A stretch of DNA of 64,000 nt, taken from NCBI RefSeq assembly GCF_002872075.1, contig NZ_PGGU01000016.1:548508-612507 (forward strand), written 5' to 3'. Below, piece by piece: positions 1 through 9,612 of the stretch (positions within the stretch are counted from its first letter, which is position 1; the number at the start of each line of letters is the position of its first letter). This stretch comes from Microbacterium aurantiacum (GTDB taxonomy: Bacteria; Actinomycetota; Actinomycetes; Actinomycetales; Microbacteriaceae). The position numbers and the translations under genes are program-made. The notes under the pieces are model-generated. The model did no database searches, was not told where the DNA came from, and was given only the letters and a program-made list of their open reading frames with translations.

Positions 1-1
1 A

Positions 2-169
2 CGCGTGCCGGTGCATCTGGAGTGCATCCGCCGGATCGCCGACGCGGAGGCAGCGGGGGCGCCGACCGAGTCCGCCGAAGCCGGTGATCATAGAGGTATT
101 CCTGTCTCGTCACTCAGCCACCGCCTGCGCGCTCTTCGTTTCGTACCGAGACATCCCGGTTTGCGATGA
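2..169 (+). CDS. possible 3' end of an unidentified gene (partial)
   Basis: An open frame enters from the left edge and stops at a TGA at 167-169, giving about 55 C-terminal residues with no recognisable domain. The first roughly 28 codons almost all end in G or C, as expected for this genome. After about base 85 this preference disappears (codons such as AGA, ATT, CCT). That would fit a core gene whose 3' end was replaced when the neighbouring accessory segment was inserted, but the fragment is too short to prove coding. Confidence 0.3.
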   Translation, partial: RVPVHLECIRRIADAEAAGAPTESAEAGDHRGIPVSSLSHRLRALRFVPRHPGLR

Positions 170-261
170 AGCCCCTGTCGGCCGGCGTCGGCTCGTTCGT
201 GTTGCTGGAGGTCCTGTGCCGATGTGCATTGATCCCCGAGCGGCGAGCCTCTTCTCTGCCT

Positions 262-267
262 TAGGCT
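262..267 (+). promoter_or_regulatory. -10 box TAGGCT, leaderless start
   Basis: TAGGCT ends 6 nt before the ATG at 274, placing the transcription start at or next to the start codon. No Shine-Dalgarno sequence is present. Confidence 0.5.
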
Positions 268-273
268 CTGGCT

Positions 274-1137
274 ATGTTTCACGCTCTCGCGACGGCCGCA
301 GGTGGGAGTCCGGATGACGCCGCGGTGCCACTCTGGACGCTTATCCTCATCGGCATGTTGTCCGGTGTGTTTGGTGCCATCGCCGGGCCGATTATGCAGC
401 GGACATTCGGCCGCAATGATAGAGCCCTGCAAGCGCGGCAGGTATGGGTCAAGGAAAAGCTCCAGACGGTATTCGGTGTCGGGGACGAGAAGTTCTCATC
501 TGACGGTCCCCAACCGCCGTTCTTCCGCCTAGTGCCTCCCCACAGCGGCGTTGCGCACCATTACGACATGCATACGATCAACAGTGCGGTGGAGGAGTCA
601 ACTGACCTCATGATGCTCCAGCCGCGTCGGAGCGCCTGGGCTCGTGAGTGGTTGATGCAATGGCATTTTCGGCTCCAGCCAGAGGCGAGAGTCCTACATC
701 AATGGCGTCACTACCTTGAGAAGCGTTTTGTGTGGACGAACGGCTGGTTGACTGACACGGAGACAGGCGAGACTGCCAACACACGCGATGATGGAAACGC
801 GGCGCTCCAAAGGTCGTATGAGACCGCGCAACGTTTGTTTAGCAGAGCCGACGAAGCATATAGGCGACGGGTGCGCCGAGTTCAGAGTTCTCTTTCGATA
901 TGGGCTACCGGACAGTGGGTCTCCAAGCCCAGCTGGTGGCACTGGGTGTGGACTCGCCAGATTGTTCAAAGAACGTGGCCAAAGTCGTTCGCCGCGCGAA
1001 CGGCCCCGGTTACGCTACGTGAAGGACGCGACTACGTTCCTTGCGATTGTCGTGCCAGGGCGTTCGAGGCACTGCGGATCTTGCATGGCACTCCCGGTGT
1101 GGAAGCAGGTGACGAGGGCGCCCCGAGTCCTACCTAA
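274..1137 (+). CDS. hypothetical protein with N-terminal membrane anchor
   Basis: This 287-aa protein is not recognised. One hydrophobic helix (about residues 20-42) is followed by a long soluble region rich in Trp and Arg and a short Cys pair (CDC) near the C terminus, so it is probably anchored with a large cytoplasmic part. The start at 274 is supported by a TAGGCT -10 box six bases upstream. It converges on the type I restriction operon 84 bp away. Codon use is less GC-biased than in genes beyond 10.3 kb, in line with an accessory origin. A role in the adjacent defence locus is possible, but nothing in the sequence shows it. Confidence 0.6.
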   Translation: MFHALATAAGGSPDDAAVPLWTLILIGMLSGVFGAIAGPIMQRTFGRNDRALQARQVWVKEKLQTVFGVGDEKFSSDGPQPPFFRLVPPHSGVAHHYDMHTINSAVEESTDLMMLQPRRSAWAREWLMQWHFRLQPEARVLHQWRHYLEKRFVWTNGWLTDTETGETANTRDDGNAALQRSYETAQRLFSRADEAYRRRVRRVQSSLSIWATGQWVSKPSWWHWVWTRQIVQRTWPKSFAARTAPVTLREGRDYVPCDCRARAFEALRILHGTPGVEAGDEGAPSPT

Positions 1138-1221
1138 TTAGCAGCGCCGTTCGTCGTTGATTGCTAGACCGTTTCGCTACTTTGCCTGCCGGGGATCCCT
1201 CTTCGACGTGACGCTGGGGTC

Positions 1222-4200
1222 CTATGCGACCTGTGATGGAACAGCCGTCCTGTTGATGCCGCGCAGGGTTTCGACAATGAGGTCGACGTCCGCATCGGGG
1301 AAGATGAGGTCGGGTCCGGTCGGCGCCTGGTCAGTGTACGGGGGCTCGAAGAGGCGACCGGGGTCCATGACACCATTTTTCGTGAGCTCGTCGACGATCA
1401 GATTCACGAATCGAATCTGGACCACGGTGAACTTGGTCTCGTCGAGGTACGTCTCGAAGGCCTCGGTGGCGGCGGACCGATCAAGCCCCACCAGCCCCCG
1501 GATGAAGATCCCGAGGCCGCCCGCGCGATCGTTTGCCCACACGAGGTCGACTGGGCCAGCGCCCGCTGCCACAAGCATGCCTTCCAGCTCTGTGAGATCG
1601 TCCGGGGTGAGTTGTCTGTTGCGTCGAAGTCGCTGGAGCGCGAGCTTGTCGAGGTGCTGGCGAAGGTAGGCCTCTGCCTTGGAGCGGAATCGCTCGAAGT
1701 CGGTGCCCGGTGTGGCCCGCGGCAAGTCGATCTCGACGCCTTCGCCGAGGATGTCTTCGAAGTCGGTGTAGACCGGGCTGCGTCGGGTCTTCTCGATGAA
1801 GCGGACGAGGCTCCTAATCCGCAGGCGCGCGAGCTCGAGCATCGGGAGGGTCACATCAATCCACCACTCGTCGCCGGCCACCGACTCCAGGAGAATCGCA
1901 TGCTCGGCGACTGACGGGATCGCCGTCTTTCCGAGGAGGGCGGCGGCAATCTGCTGGACGGTCTCGCGGATCCGCTCGGCAAGCAAGACGTCACCGTCGA
2001 GCTGCGCGAGCTGGCGACGGAGAATCAGCAGGTCGAAACGCTTGGCATCCTCGTCGTCATCTCGCACAGCGGACGGCAAACCTGCCAACCGCACCAACTC
2101 TTCAAGCCTCTCCGGAGCGAGGGCTTTCCAAGCGTCCGCCTGCGAGTATTCCTCGACAGCCTTCCGATGGGGGCGTACAACGAAGTTGTCGAGGTTCATC
2201 CCTGCGACGATCTTGTGCAGCGTGGACGTGTTCGTAGAGCGAAGTTCGGGGTCTGTGTCTCTGAGAGCTGCGACGAGTCCGAGTCGCGCTTCGAACAGGC
2301 GCTGCGAGAGCGATTTCTGCAGTTGACCGGGCGATCCGGGCAGGTCCTGGCTGAAGTACTCGAGATTGCCGCAGAAGTCGAAGACGAGGAAGTCCTTCTT
2401 GTCCTCGCCGGGGCCGAAGAGGTCGGGCCGCAGACGTGTGCCACGGCCGATCATCTGCCAGAACTTTGACTTAGAGCGCACCATCTTGAAGAACACGAGG
2501 TTCACGACTTCGGGCACGTCGATGCCGGTGTCGAGCATGTCGACGCTGATCGCGATGTGGGGTGCCTTGTCGGCGATGGAGAAGTCGTCGATCAGTGATT
2601 GAGCGTACGGCGTGCCGTGAGTGATGACTCGCGCAAAGTGCCCGGCGAGCTCGGGGTATGCAATGTTGAGGCGCTTCTCGATGAACTCGGCGTGCTTCTG
2701 GTTCTTCGCGAAGATGATCGTCTTGCCGAGGCGGTCGCCACCGGCCACCTTGTAGCCGTGAACCATGAGGGTTTCGAGCACTTTGTCGACGGTGTCTTCG
2801 TTGAACAGGAAGCGGTTGATCTCCTCCGCGCCGACTTCGTCGGGCGGACCGTCTTCTCCCCAGTCAAGGGAATCCCACTGATCCTTTTCGTCCTCGGTGA
2901 GGTCGTCATAGCGGATGCCGGAGCGCAGGAACTGGGTGCCGACACTCATGCCTTTCGGTGGCACGAGATAGCCGGCATCGACTGCTTCGTCGAGCGAGTA
3001 GTTGTCGGTGGGTACACCGTCTTCGAGGTGGAAGAGGCGGTAGGTGTTGTGGTCGACCTCGTCTTTCGGCGTTGCAGTGAGGCCGACGAGCATGGCGTCG
3101 AAGTAGTCGAAGATCGCGCCGTACTTCGCGTAGATGGAGCGGTGCGCCTCGTCGATGACGATGAGGTCGAAATGACCTGGACCGAATCGTCGGATGCTGT
3201 CGTCGACCTCGTTGATGAGATTCATCATCGTGGGGTAGGTCGAGACGTAGACGCGGCCGTCGACGACCTTCTCGCTGACAAGGTTGACGGTTGTCGAGCC
3301 GGGAAGATGGGTCTTGAACGCGTTCGCTGCCTGCCTGACCAGCGCGGTGCGATCGGCGAGGAACAGGACTCGCTTGACCCAGTTCGCCTTCTGCAGCAGA
3401 TCGACGAGTGCGATCGTGGTTCGCGTCTTGCCGGAGCCCGTGGCCATGACCAGCAGCGCTTCGCGCTGTTTGCGGTCGAAGGTGTCGCCGACCGCCTTGA
3501 TCGCGCGTACCTGATACGGTCGGCCCGCAATCTCGGTATTCACCGGTTGGTGCGGCAGCGACAGCTTGGTGTGGCGACGTTGAATGAGCAGCTCGAGTTC
3601 GTCGCGCGTGTAGAAGCCCTGGATCTCTCGGGGAGGGTAGCCACCCGCGTCATCCCAGATCCGATGCACGTAGCCGTTGGTGTAGAAGATCACCGGGCGG
3701 CGGCCATACTGCTTTTCGAGGCAGTCGACGTATAGCTTCGCCTGTTGCTGTCCGACCTCAGGAGACTTCGACGTGCGCTTCGCCTCGACGACCGCCAGCG
3801 GCAGGCCATCCGAACCCCACAACACATAGTCGACGAAGCCGCGGCCAGACCCGGTGGTTGAGCCGGCCGAAACCGGCATTCCCGTGACCTCGAACTCGCG
3901 ATCGCGGTCGTCCGTCAGCGGCCATCCTGCTTCACGGAGCAGCACGTCAATGAACAAATCTCGCGCGGCTGCTTCGTCGTAATTGCGAGTGTCGGGGGCG
4001 ACGGCCGCCTGTGCTGCCGCGATCTGCGCCTTCAGCGTCGCGATCTGCGCTTCATGCGCCGCGAGTCGGTCGTCTCGTTCCGCAAGCACTCGGGCGTGAG
4101 CCTCATCCTGCTGACGGAACTTCTCGGCGAGACGGGCGACGTCCTCGCGCGAGAGGGGTGCTGCTGATGAGGCAAGCTTCGGATCGAACGGTGCCTGCAG

Positions 4201-4590
4201 GGGGACGACGCCGGGGCGTGCGGAGTGGTGGTACGAGACCCAGACGACGATGCTGAACAGCTCGCGCAGAATGGCGAGCGATACGTCCGGGCCGATCTGC
4301 CGGGTGTCGTGCACGGCCGTGTTCGAGAGACGACGGATCGCGTTCAGCTTCTGTGCGATCATCGCAGGCACGCGCGATTTGAACGCGGCGTCGTTGATCT
4401 TCGCGGAGAGATCGTCGCGGTACGGGCCGCGCAGTGACAGCACGTCGTACAGATAGTCAACGACCAGCTGTACGACACGGCGGCTGTAGAAGCATGCCGA
4501 CCGTGGGTCGGAGATCAGGTATGACTCCGCACGAGCACAGTCTCCGTGCACATGCGGCAGCGTCTCCCGGACGAAGTCGAAGTTGCCCAT
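1222..4590 (-). CDS. hsdR: type I restriction enzyme R subunit (HsdR)
   Basis: The 1122-aa motor/nuclease subunit of a type I restriction system translocates and cleaves unmodified DNA in complex with HsdM and HsdS. A DUF4145-like helical N terminus (1-125) leads to a charged coiled coil (147-195). The nuclease core follows, with D254 and the E269-x-K271 pair of a PD-(D/E)xK site. The superfamily 2 helicase has Walker A ATGSGKT at 383-389 and DEAH at 480-483, and an EcoEI-type C-terminal domain occupies roughly 800-1122. Length and motifs are complete, so the gene appears intact. It is last in the operon, starting 9 bp after the DUF91 gene. Confidence 0.95.
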   Translation of the reverse strand: MGNFDFVRETLPHVHGDCARAESYLISDPRSACFYSRRVVQLVVDYLYDVLSLRGPYRDDLSAKINDAAFKSRVPAMIAQKLNAIRRLSNTAVHDTRQIGPDVSLAILRELFSIVVWVSYHHSARPGVVPLQAPFDPKLASSAAPLSREDVARLAEKFRQQDEAHARVLAERDDRLAAHEAQIATLKAQIAAAQAAVAPDTRNYDEAAARDLFIDVLLREAGWPLTDDRDREFEVTGMPVSAGSTTGSGRGFVDYVLWGSDGLPLAVVEAKRTSKSPEVGQQQAKLYVDCLEKQYGRRPVIFYTNGYVHRIWDDAGGYPPREIQGFYTRDELELLIQRRHTKLSLPHQPVNTEIAGRPYQVRAIKAVGDTFDRKQREALLVMATGSGKTRTTIALVDLLQKANWVKRVLFLADRTALVRQAANAFKTHLPGSTTVNLVSEKVVDGRVYVSTYPTMMNLINEVDDSIRRFGPGHFDLIVIDEAHRSIYAKYGAIFDYFDAMLVGLTATPKDEVDHNTYRLFHLEDGVPTDNYSLDEAVDAGYLVPPKGMSVGTQFLRSGIRYDDLTEDEKDQWDSLDWGEDGPPDEVGAEEINRFLFNEDTVDKVLETLMVHGYKVAGGDRLGKTIIFAKNQKHAEFIEKRLNIAYPELAGHFARVITHGTPYAQSLIDDFSIADKAPHIAISVDMLDTGIDVPEVVNLVFFKMVRSKSKFWQMIGRGTRLRPDLFGPGEDKKDFLVFDFCGNLEYFSQDLPGSPGQLQKSLSQRLFEARLGLVAALRDTDPELRSTNTSTLHKIVAGMNLDNFVVRPHRKAVEEYSQADAWKALAPERLEELVRLAGLPSAVRDDDEDAKRFDLLILRRQLAQLDGDVLLAERIRETVQQIAAALLGKTAIPSVAEHAILLESVAGDEWWIDVTLPMLELARLRIRSLVRFIEKTRRSPVYTDFEDILGEGVEIDLPRATPGTDFERFRSKAEAYLRQHLDKLALQRLRRNRQLTPDDLTELEGMLVAAGAGPVDLVWANDRAGGLGIFIRGLVGLDRSAATEAFETYLDETKFTVVQIRFVNLIVDELTKNGVMDPGRLFEPPYTDQAPTGPDLIFPDADVDLIVETLRGINRTAVPSQVA

Positions 4591-4599
4591 GCTGCTGGC

Positions 4600-5670
4600 C
4601 TACTCGCTCTCGTCGATTCCGAAGTGCTGGGCGAGTCGCTCCAGCGTGAACTCCTGGCGGAGCTTGCACGCACTGTGCTGGCTCGCGAACATCCCCTTCT
4701 GCCAGTAGGCATCGGCCTCGGGAACCGTCTTGATCCACTCGACGGGAACGACCCATTCGGCATCGTCATCGGCGACGGCGCTGTGATGCTTGTACTTCCC
4801 GGTCAGCGGTTGCGATGCAAGCGCTACGAGTTCATCGCCAGTACGCACGCGGGCGTTTTCGAAGCGCTGTGCCGGTGCGAGCACCTTGCCGACACCGACG
4901 AAGCCGGTTCCGGGAACGTTCACCCAGATGCGGGCACCAACGGGCAGCGACCGGATGGTCTGCGAGTAGAACTTGCCCCCTCCGGCCGAGACGAAGCCGA
5001 ACCGCTTTGCGTCCTCCCACGGTCGGTCGCCCCCGAACGACACGTACCAGTCGACGCCATTCCAGGGTGCCCGCTTCGAGGTTGACTTCGTCTTGGCCGA
5101 CGGAGCGTCGACGGATGCGGCGAGCCACGATCGCGCCAGGTACCGCCGATTCTCATCCTCGATGTATGTGAAGAACACCGCGTTGATCGGCACGCCGAAG
5201 CCGCGCAGGTAGTTGACGATGCGCTCCGAACTGGCGTCCAATGACGACGCGACGACGGTGAGCTGCAGCTCACCGTTGAGTTCATCGGGTGGCGCTGAGC
5301 CGAAGACCTCTTCGTATGCCGACTCGAACGGCTGGCCGAGGAACTTCTGGGCGATCTCGATAACGTCATCGCGTGACAGTGTCGCCACCCACGAGCCGTA
5401 ATCGAGCACCTGCGCGACGACCTCGCGGGGTGTGCGATCGCGCTTGAGTTCCAGCACGTGAAGGTTGCCGTCGGCGTCGATCGCCAGTAGGTCTATGCGC
5501 TTCCCGTACGGAGTCACAACTTCGCTGCCGATGATCAGCAGAGGGACGCCGAGGAGCGACGGGTCCTTCTTGAGGAACTGGTGCAACTCGTTCTCTGTGG
5601 GCAGGGCGGCAGGCGTGAGCGGCTTGGGTTCCTGGCCGTCGATACGCCACATCCTCATCTCAACGGACAT
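4600..5670 (-). CDS. NucS/DUF91-like PD-(D/E)xK nuclease in the restriction operon
   Basis: This 356-aa protein has an N-terminal DUF91/NucS-type nuclease fold: a basic GKR stretch before D60, then E74-x-K76 inside a beta strand, the usual PD-(D/E)xK ligands. Residues 150-350 form a second region with no assignment. It lies between hsdS (gap 3 bp) and hsdR (gap 9 bp) on the same strand, so it is almost certainly co-expressed with the type I system. Such genes recur as accessory cargo inside type I loci, but their function is not established. It may add an extra DNA-degrading activity or guard the system. It is distinct from the housekeeping mismatch nuclease NucS, which is shorter. Confidence 0.75.
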   Translation of the reverse strand: MSVEMRMWRIDGQEPKPLTPAALPTENELHQFLKKDPSLLGVPLLIIGSEVVTPYGKRIDLLAIDADGNLHVLELKRDRTPREVVAQVLDYGSWVATLSRDDVIEIAQKFLGQPFESAYEEVFGSAPPDELNGELQLTVVASSLDASSERIVNYLRGFGVPINAVFFTYIEDENRRYLARSWLAASVDAPSAKTKSTSKRAPWNGVDWYVSFGGDRPWEDAKRFGFVSAGGGKFYSQTIRSLPVGARIWVNVPGTGFVGVGKVLAPAQRFENARVRTGDELVALASQPLTGKYKHHSAVADDDAEWVVPVEWIKTVPEADAYWQKGMFASQHSACKLRQEFTLERLAQHFGIDESE

Positions 5671-5673
5671 CGG

Positions 5674-6837
5674 TCAAAGCTCTCCTCGGAACGCGCGGGA
5701 CTGGAGGGACGCGAAGAGTTCGTCGTCGGCGGCGAGGGCGCGGGTGACGTGGGCTCGCTGCGCGTTCACACGATCGATTTTGGAGGCGAAAGTACGCTGG
5801 TGGGCGAGCGGCGGCACCTCGATCTGCAGGGACGCGAGACGCGCCTTCGAGATATTCGGCATGCTCGATGCGGAACCGCTGGAAAGGTCGCGCACGGACG
5901 GGCGCTTCTGCGGATTCATCATCAACGCCTGAAAATACTGCCTATCGAGCTGATCGCGATCCAGGTGCAGGCGGAAGATGAGGTCCGGCATCAAGAGGCG
6001 CGGGCGAACGTCGTCAACAAGGGCAACCGCGCCGACCAGTTCGCGGGTGTTCTTCCGAGTCATGAGAACGTCCCCTGGCCGCACCTCGTTCACAGCCATC
6101 CCACGAATGTCGCCAAGGAATGCTTTGTTCTCATTAGCCCTGAATGTGCCGTAGGTGACGGCGCCAAGCTTGAGCACACCCCACTCGTTCTCGTTCGCGG
6201 GGCGAGACTCACAAGTCGGGCTGGTGCCGTTCTCTACGCGCGACACCAGTTCCCCGAAAGGCACCCTGTCCCACGCGCTGGTAGCAAGGTCACCGAACAT
6301 ATCGCGGAAGATCGCCTGAGTCAGTGAGTCGAGGTGGGTGAGGACCTGGCGCCGCTTCGCGCGGATCGCGTCGGCCTGGTCAAGGATTGCGGCGATCCGT
6401 CGCTGCTCGGGGAGCGGCGGAAGCGGCAACGGGAAGCTTGCCAACACAGGGGGACTCAGTCGTGGCAAGTTTGCGCCCGATGTCCGCGAGGCTGCGAACT
6501 CGACCATGCTTGGTTGAGCTAGATAGTGGGCGAGGTAACCGCGGTCGAGGGCCTCGCTGGGACGGAGCGGAAGGATGTCCGTGCTGCAGATCCCGGCGAA
6601 GGTAGGTCGGCTGACCTTGCCGAGATTCGGACGGAGCTTCCCAAAGAGGACGTGCTCGGGGGTGAATCGGAACTTCGTACTCGCAAGCTGCGCGCTGCCG
6701 ACGGTCGAGTGGCCAATGATGCGCCCACCTCGCTCAATGTGCTCGAGGCCGAGGTAGATCGTGTCAGGCGGGACCGATTCCGGGTCAACTCCTTTTCGAT
6801 CGATGATCGCGACGTCTCCTAATTGGACGGTCTTCAT
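5674..6837 (-). CDS. hsdS: type I restriction enzyme specificity subunit (HsdS)
   Basis: The 387-aa DNA-recognition subunit directs both methylation (with HsdM) and cleavage (with HsdR). Two target-recognition domains are visible (about 1-150 and 195-345). Each is followed by a conserved helix: one contains [20 protein letters not shown], the second [16 protein letters not shown]. These spacer helices set the distance between the half-sites. The start overlaps the hsdM stop by 4 bp (ATGA), implying translational coupling. Both domains are full length, so the subunit should recognise a bipartite asymmetric site, which cannot be predicted from sequence alone. Confidence 0.93.
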   Translation of the reverse strand: MKTVQLGDVAIIDRKGVDPESVPPDTIYLGLEHIERGGRIIGHSTVGSAQLASTKFRFTPEHVLFGKLRPNLGKVSRPTFAGICSTDILPLRPSEALDRGYLAHYLAQPSMVEFAASRTSGANLPRLSPPVLASFPLPLPPLPEQRRIAAILDQADAIRAKRRQVLTHLDSLTQAIFRDMFGDLATSAWDRVPFGELVSRVENGTSPTCESRPANENEWGVLKLGAVTYGTFRANENKAFLGDIRGMAVNEVRPGDVLMTRKNTRELVGAVALVDDVRPRLLMPDLIFRLHLDRDQLDRQYFQALMMNPQKRPSVRDLSSGSASSMPNISKARLASLQIEVPPLAHQRTFASKIDRVNAQRAHVTRALAADDELFASLQSRAFRGEL

Positions 6838-8287
6838 GCGAGCATCGCCTTCAGTTCGGCGAGGTCAGCGGCGATCTCGTCTTCGAGGGCCTCGATTTCA
6901 GCGATGATGTCAAGCGGGTCGCGGTGCTCCACCTCGTCGTGCACAACCTCCTTGTAGCGGTTCAGCGACAGGTCGTAGCTCTGCGCGACGATGTCGGCTT
7001 TTGGCACGAGGAACGATTGCTCGGTGCGCGCTCGCTCCTTTTCGGCATCCCTCTTCTGCCACCGCGCCAGCACGTCGGCCAGGTCGTTCGCATCGACCGG
7101 GCTGCGCTTGTCGTCGAGCGAGAAGCCGTCGGCGCGCACGTCGTAGAACCAGACGTTATCCGTGCCTCCGGAGTTGGTCTTCGTGAAGAAGAGGATCGCG
7201 GTCGAGACGCCGGCGTACGGGCGGAAGACTCCCGAAGGAAGCTTGATGACAGCATCCAGCTTCTGCTCTTCCACGAGCAACTTGCGAAGTGCCTTGTGTG
7301 CATTGCTCGATCCGAAGAGCACGCCGTCAGGAACGATGACGGCCGCGCGTCCGCCGGGCTTGAGAAGCTTCAGGAACAGTGCCAGGAACAGCAGCTCGGT
7401 CTTTTCGTCTTGACCGTGCGCTGCAGGTCTTTCGCGGTGGACTCGTAGTCGAGCGATCCGGCGAAAGGCGGGTTCGCGAGGATGAGCGTGTACTTCTCAG
7501 CATCCGTCGCTGCGCCTTCGGAGAGCGAGTCGCGGTAGCGGATATCGGGGGAGTCGATGCCGTGCATGAGCATGTTCATGCTGCCGATGCGGAGCATCGT
7601 TGAGTCGAAGTCGTAGCCGTGGAACATCGAGTGGTGGAAGTGCTGCCGCTGCGTGGCGTCCAGCAGCGCAGCCGAGTGGGCCTCGCGGACGTACTCGCTG
7701 GCGGAGACAAGGAATCCGCCGGTCCCGCAAGCAGGGTCACATATCTCGTCGCTCGGTTGAGGGGCGGTCATCTTCACCATGAGGTCGATGACGTGGCGCG
7801 GAGTGCGGAACTGGCCGTTCACGCCGGCAGACGCGATCTTCGAGAGCAGGTACTCGTACAGGTCGCCGTTGGTATCGCGGTCTGCCATCGGGATACCGTC
7901 GAGCATGTCCACGACCTTCGACAGCAGGGCTGGCGTGGGGATGGTGAAGCGAGCGTCCTTCATATGTTCGCTGTAAGTGGTGCCGTCGCCCATGCTTCGA
8001 AGGAACGGGAAGACCTCGTCGGCGATGATTTTGAACATCACTTCGGGAGACGTGTTCTTGAAGTGGCTCCATCGCAGCGCCGACTGTCCGGGCAGGAACA
8101 CTGGGCTCTCTACCTCGCCGCCGGTAACGCGCGCCTTCTTCTCCGCGAGGATCTGGATGTCGTCGAGGCGCCGGATGAACAGCAGGTAGGTGACCTGTTC
8201 GATGACCTCGAGCGGGTTGCTGATGCCACCGGACCAGAATGCGTCCCAGACGCGGTCGATCTTGCTCTTCAACTCTCCGGTGATCAT
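6834..8287 (-). pseudogene. hsdM: type I DNA methyltransferase HsdM, interrupted by a 1-base frameshift
   Basis: This is the adenine-N6 methyltransferase of the type I system, nominally 484 aa. The AdoMet motif DPACGTGGF and catalytic NPPF lie in the N-terminal part, which reads from ATG 8287 but stops at 7370. The C-terminal part resumes in the -1 frame. The shift maps to AAAA at 7405-7402 on the coding strand. One more A would restore the conserved continuation into a [24 protein letters not shown] segment. It could be a sequencing error, a true loss-of-function mutation, slippage-based phase variation, or -1 ribosomal frameshifting, since re-reading one A after codon AAA gives exactly the expected residues. 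A TTG at 8344 is rejected as start. Confidence 0.85.
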
Positions 8288-8501
8288 ACGAGCAACTCTA
8301 GTTGGGGTGGATGGCGTGGTCTGGGTCGCGAATGATCCCTCCAAAAGCGGTGCCTTGCGTTAGGGACGAGTGGTCTTGGCAGGCGCTTCTGGAAGCGCGC
8401 CCTGATAGTCCCAGCACCGTCTCACTACGCGTCAGCACGTTGTGGCTAGCCTTTGACGGGCACGTTCGGGCTCAACCCCGGCATGTGTCCGGCGCCGAAA
8501 G

Positions 8502-8507
8502 TAGAAT
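8502..8507 (+). promoter_or_regulatory. -10 box TAGAAT, leaderless start
   Basis: TAGAAT ends 7 nt before ATG 8515. This argues for that ATG rather than the open frame's upstream candidates. Confidence 0.5.
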
Positions 8508-8514
8508 CGTGGGT

Positions 8515-9612
8515 ATGAGACCTGTCCGCCCCACGTTGCGAGTACTGCGCCATTTGAATCGCGCAGACTTCAACGACCCCACGGTGGTGGACATCGTCGC
8601 CCAGGCCGCGGCGGCGACGAAGGATCAGGCGAAAGCCCTCCTCGAGTTGGTATCGCTGTCCGGTCTCACACATCCGCTCCTCGACGATGCGGAAACTCGA
8701 TTCCGGGACGGCGGGATGCCCGACCGCCACAAAGCGTCAACGAAGACTCATCGCGCCGCCATTTACGAGGTGCGTGATCGGGTCGGCGCTGCATGGCGGG
8801 GCGCCGTAGCCCTTGATGAGCACGGTGACCCGTGGCTGGTCTATGCCGACACTCATGACGAGTTCCATGACAGCGCTCCAGTGGCGTTGCGTCGAACGAT
8901 TACGAGCGGAAAGGTCGACCGGAGCGTTTGGGAGCCGAGCCCCCTGGACTACAGGATCCGGGAGCGGGACGATGCTGAGCGCGCGAAGCGGGAGTTCCTT
9001 TTCGCGCTTCTCCACCAGATGCTCGAGGGTCTCGGCGCACTCCTCACCACGGGTGAGCCGGTGAAGCTGACTTCGCCGGAGTACTGGGAGGAGGAGGACC
9101 CACGGAGTCTGGATTACACGCTGTCCGTCGAACATGACGAGCCTGCTGCGTCACCGGCGCACGCGAACACCACGACCAGCTCTTTGGATGTCGCGATCAG
9201 TTTGAGCTCAGGCAACGCGTACGTCCGTGACCAGCTCATCAACGCTGCAGTTGTGTTCTTGCAACCGGACAAGAATCTGCGCTCTCAGGATTACCGCACC
9301 GACGGGACGTTGGTCCTGTCGGTGATGTTGACTCACGCGCACCTTGCTGCGCTTCTCGCTGAGGTTGAGTCAACAGGAGGGCGGGTCGATCTTTCCCCGC
9401 CGGCCCCGACCCATCGTCACTACCTTGCGAAGGACGACAAGATCCGATCCTTCGTCGACGGAGGAGCAGTCGTCGCTCTTTGTGGCCACGCCTACGTTGT
9501 CAGTGAAGGCGAGAACGCTGACCTTCCTATCTGCGGAACGTGCGAGAGTGTCGAACCGGTCGCGCAAGATCTCCTGGACCGCATCCGAGAGCTGAACGCT
9601 AGAACTCGTTGA
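8515..9612 (+). CDS. hypothetical protein with C-terminal zinc-ribbon-like motif
   Basis: This 365-aa protein of unknown function starts at the ATG marked by a TAGAAT box; the frame is open further upstream. The N-terminal half is helical and charged. The last 50 residues hold an ALCGHAYV...PICGTC arrangement resembling the short zinc ribbon of DUF3039 proteins, common in actinobacteria. It is divergent from hsdM and overlaps the convergent HTH gene by 14 bp at the 3' ends. The position next to a restriction locus and an antitoxin-like gene suggests defence or toxin-antitoxin cargo, which is only inference. Confidence 0.7.
   Translation: MRPVRPTLRVLRHLNRADFNDPTVVDIVAQAAAATKDQAKALLELVSLSGLTHPLLDDAETRFRDGGMPDRHKASTKTHRAAIYEVRDRVGAAWRGAVALDEHGDPWLVYADTHDEFHDSAPVALRRTITSGKVDRSVWEPSPLDYRIRERDDAERAKREFLFALLHQMLEGLGALLTTGEPVKLTSPEYWEEEDPRSLDYTLSVEHDEPAASPAHANTTTSSLDVAISLSSGNAYVRDQLINAAVVFLQPDKNLRSQDYRTDGTLVLSVMLTHAHLAALLAEVESTGGRVDLSPPAPTHRHYLAKDDKIRSFVDGGAVVALCGHAYVVSEGENADLPICGTCESVEPVAQDLLDRIRELNARTR

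Noticed and set aside
7370..8344. The two halves of hsdM as separate functional genes
   Set aside because: Neither half is a complete methyltransferase and the C-terminal half begins mid-domain; one missing base explains both.
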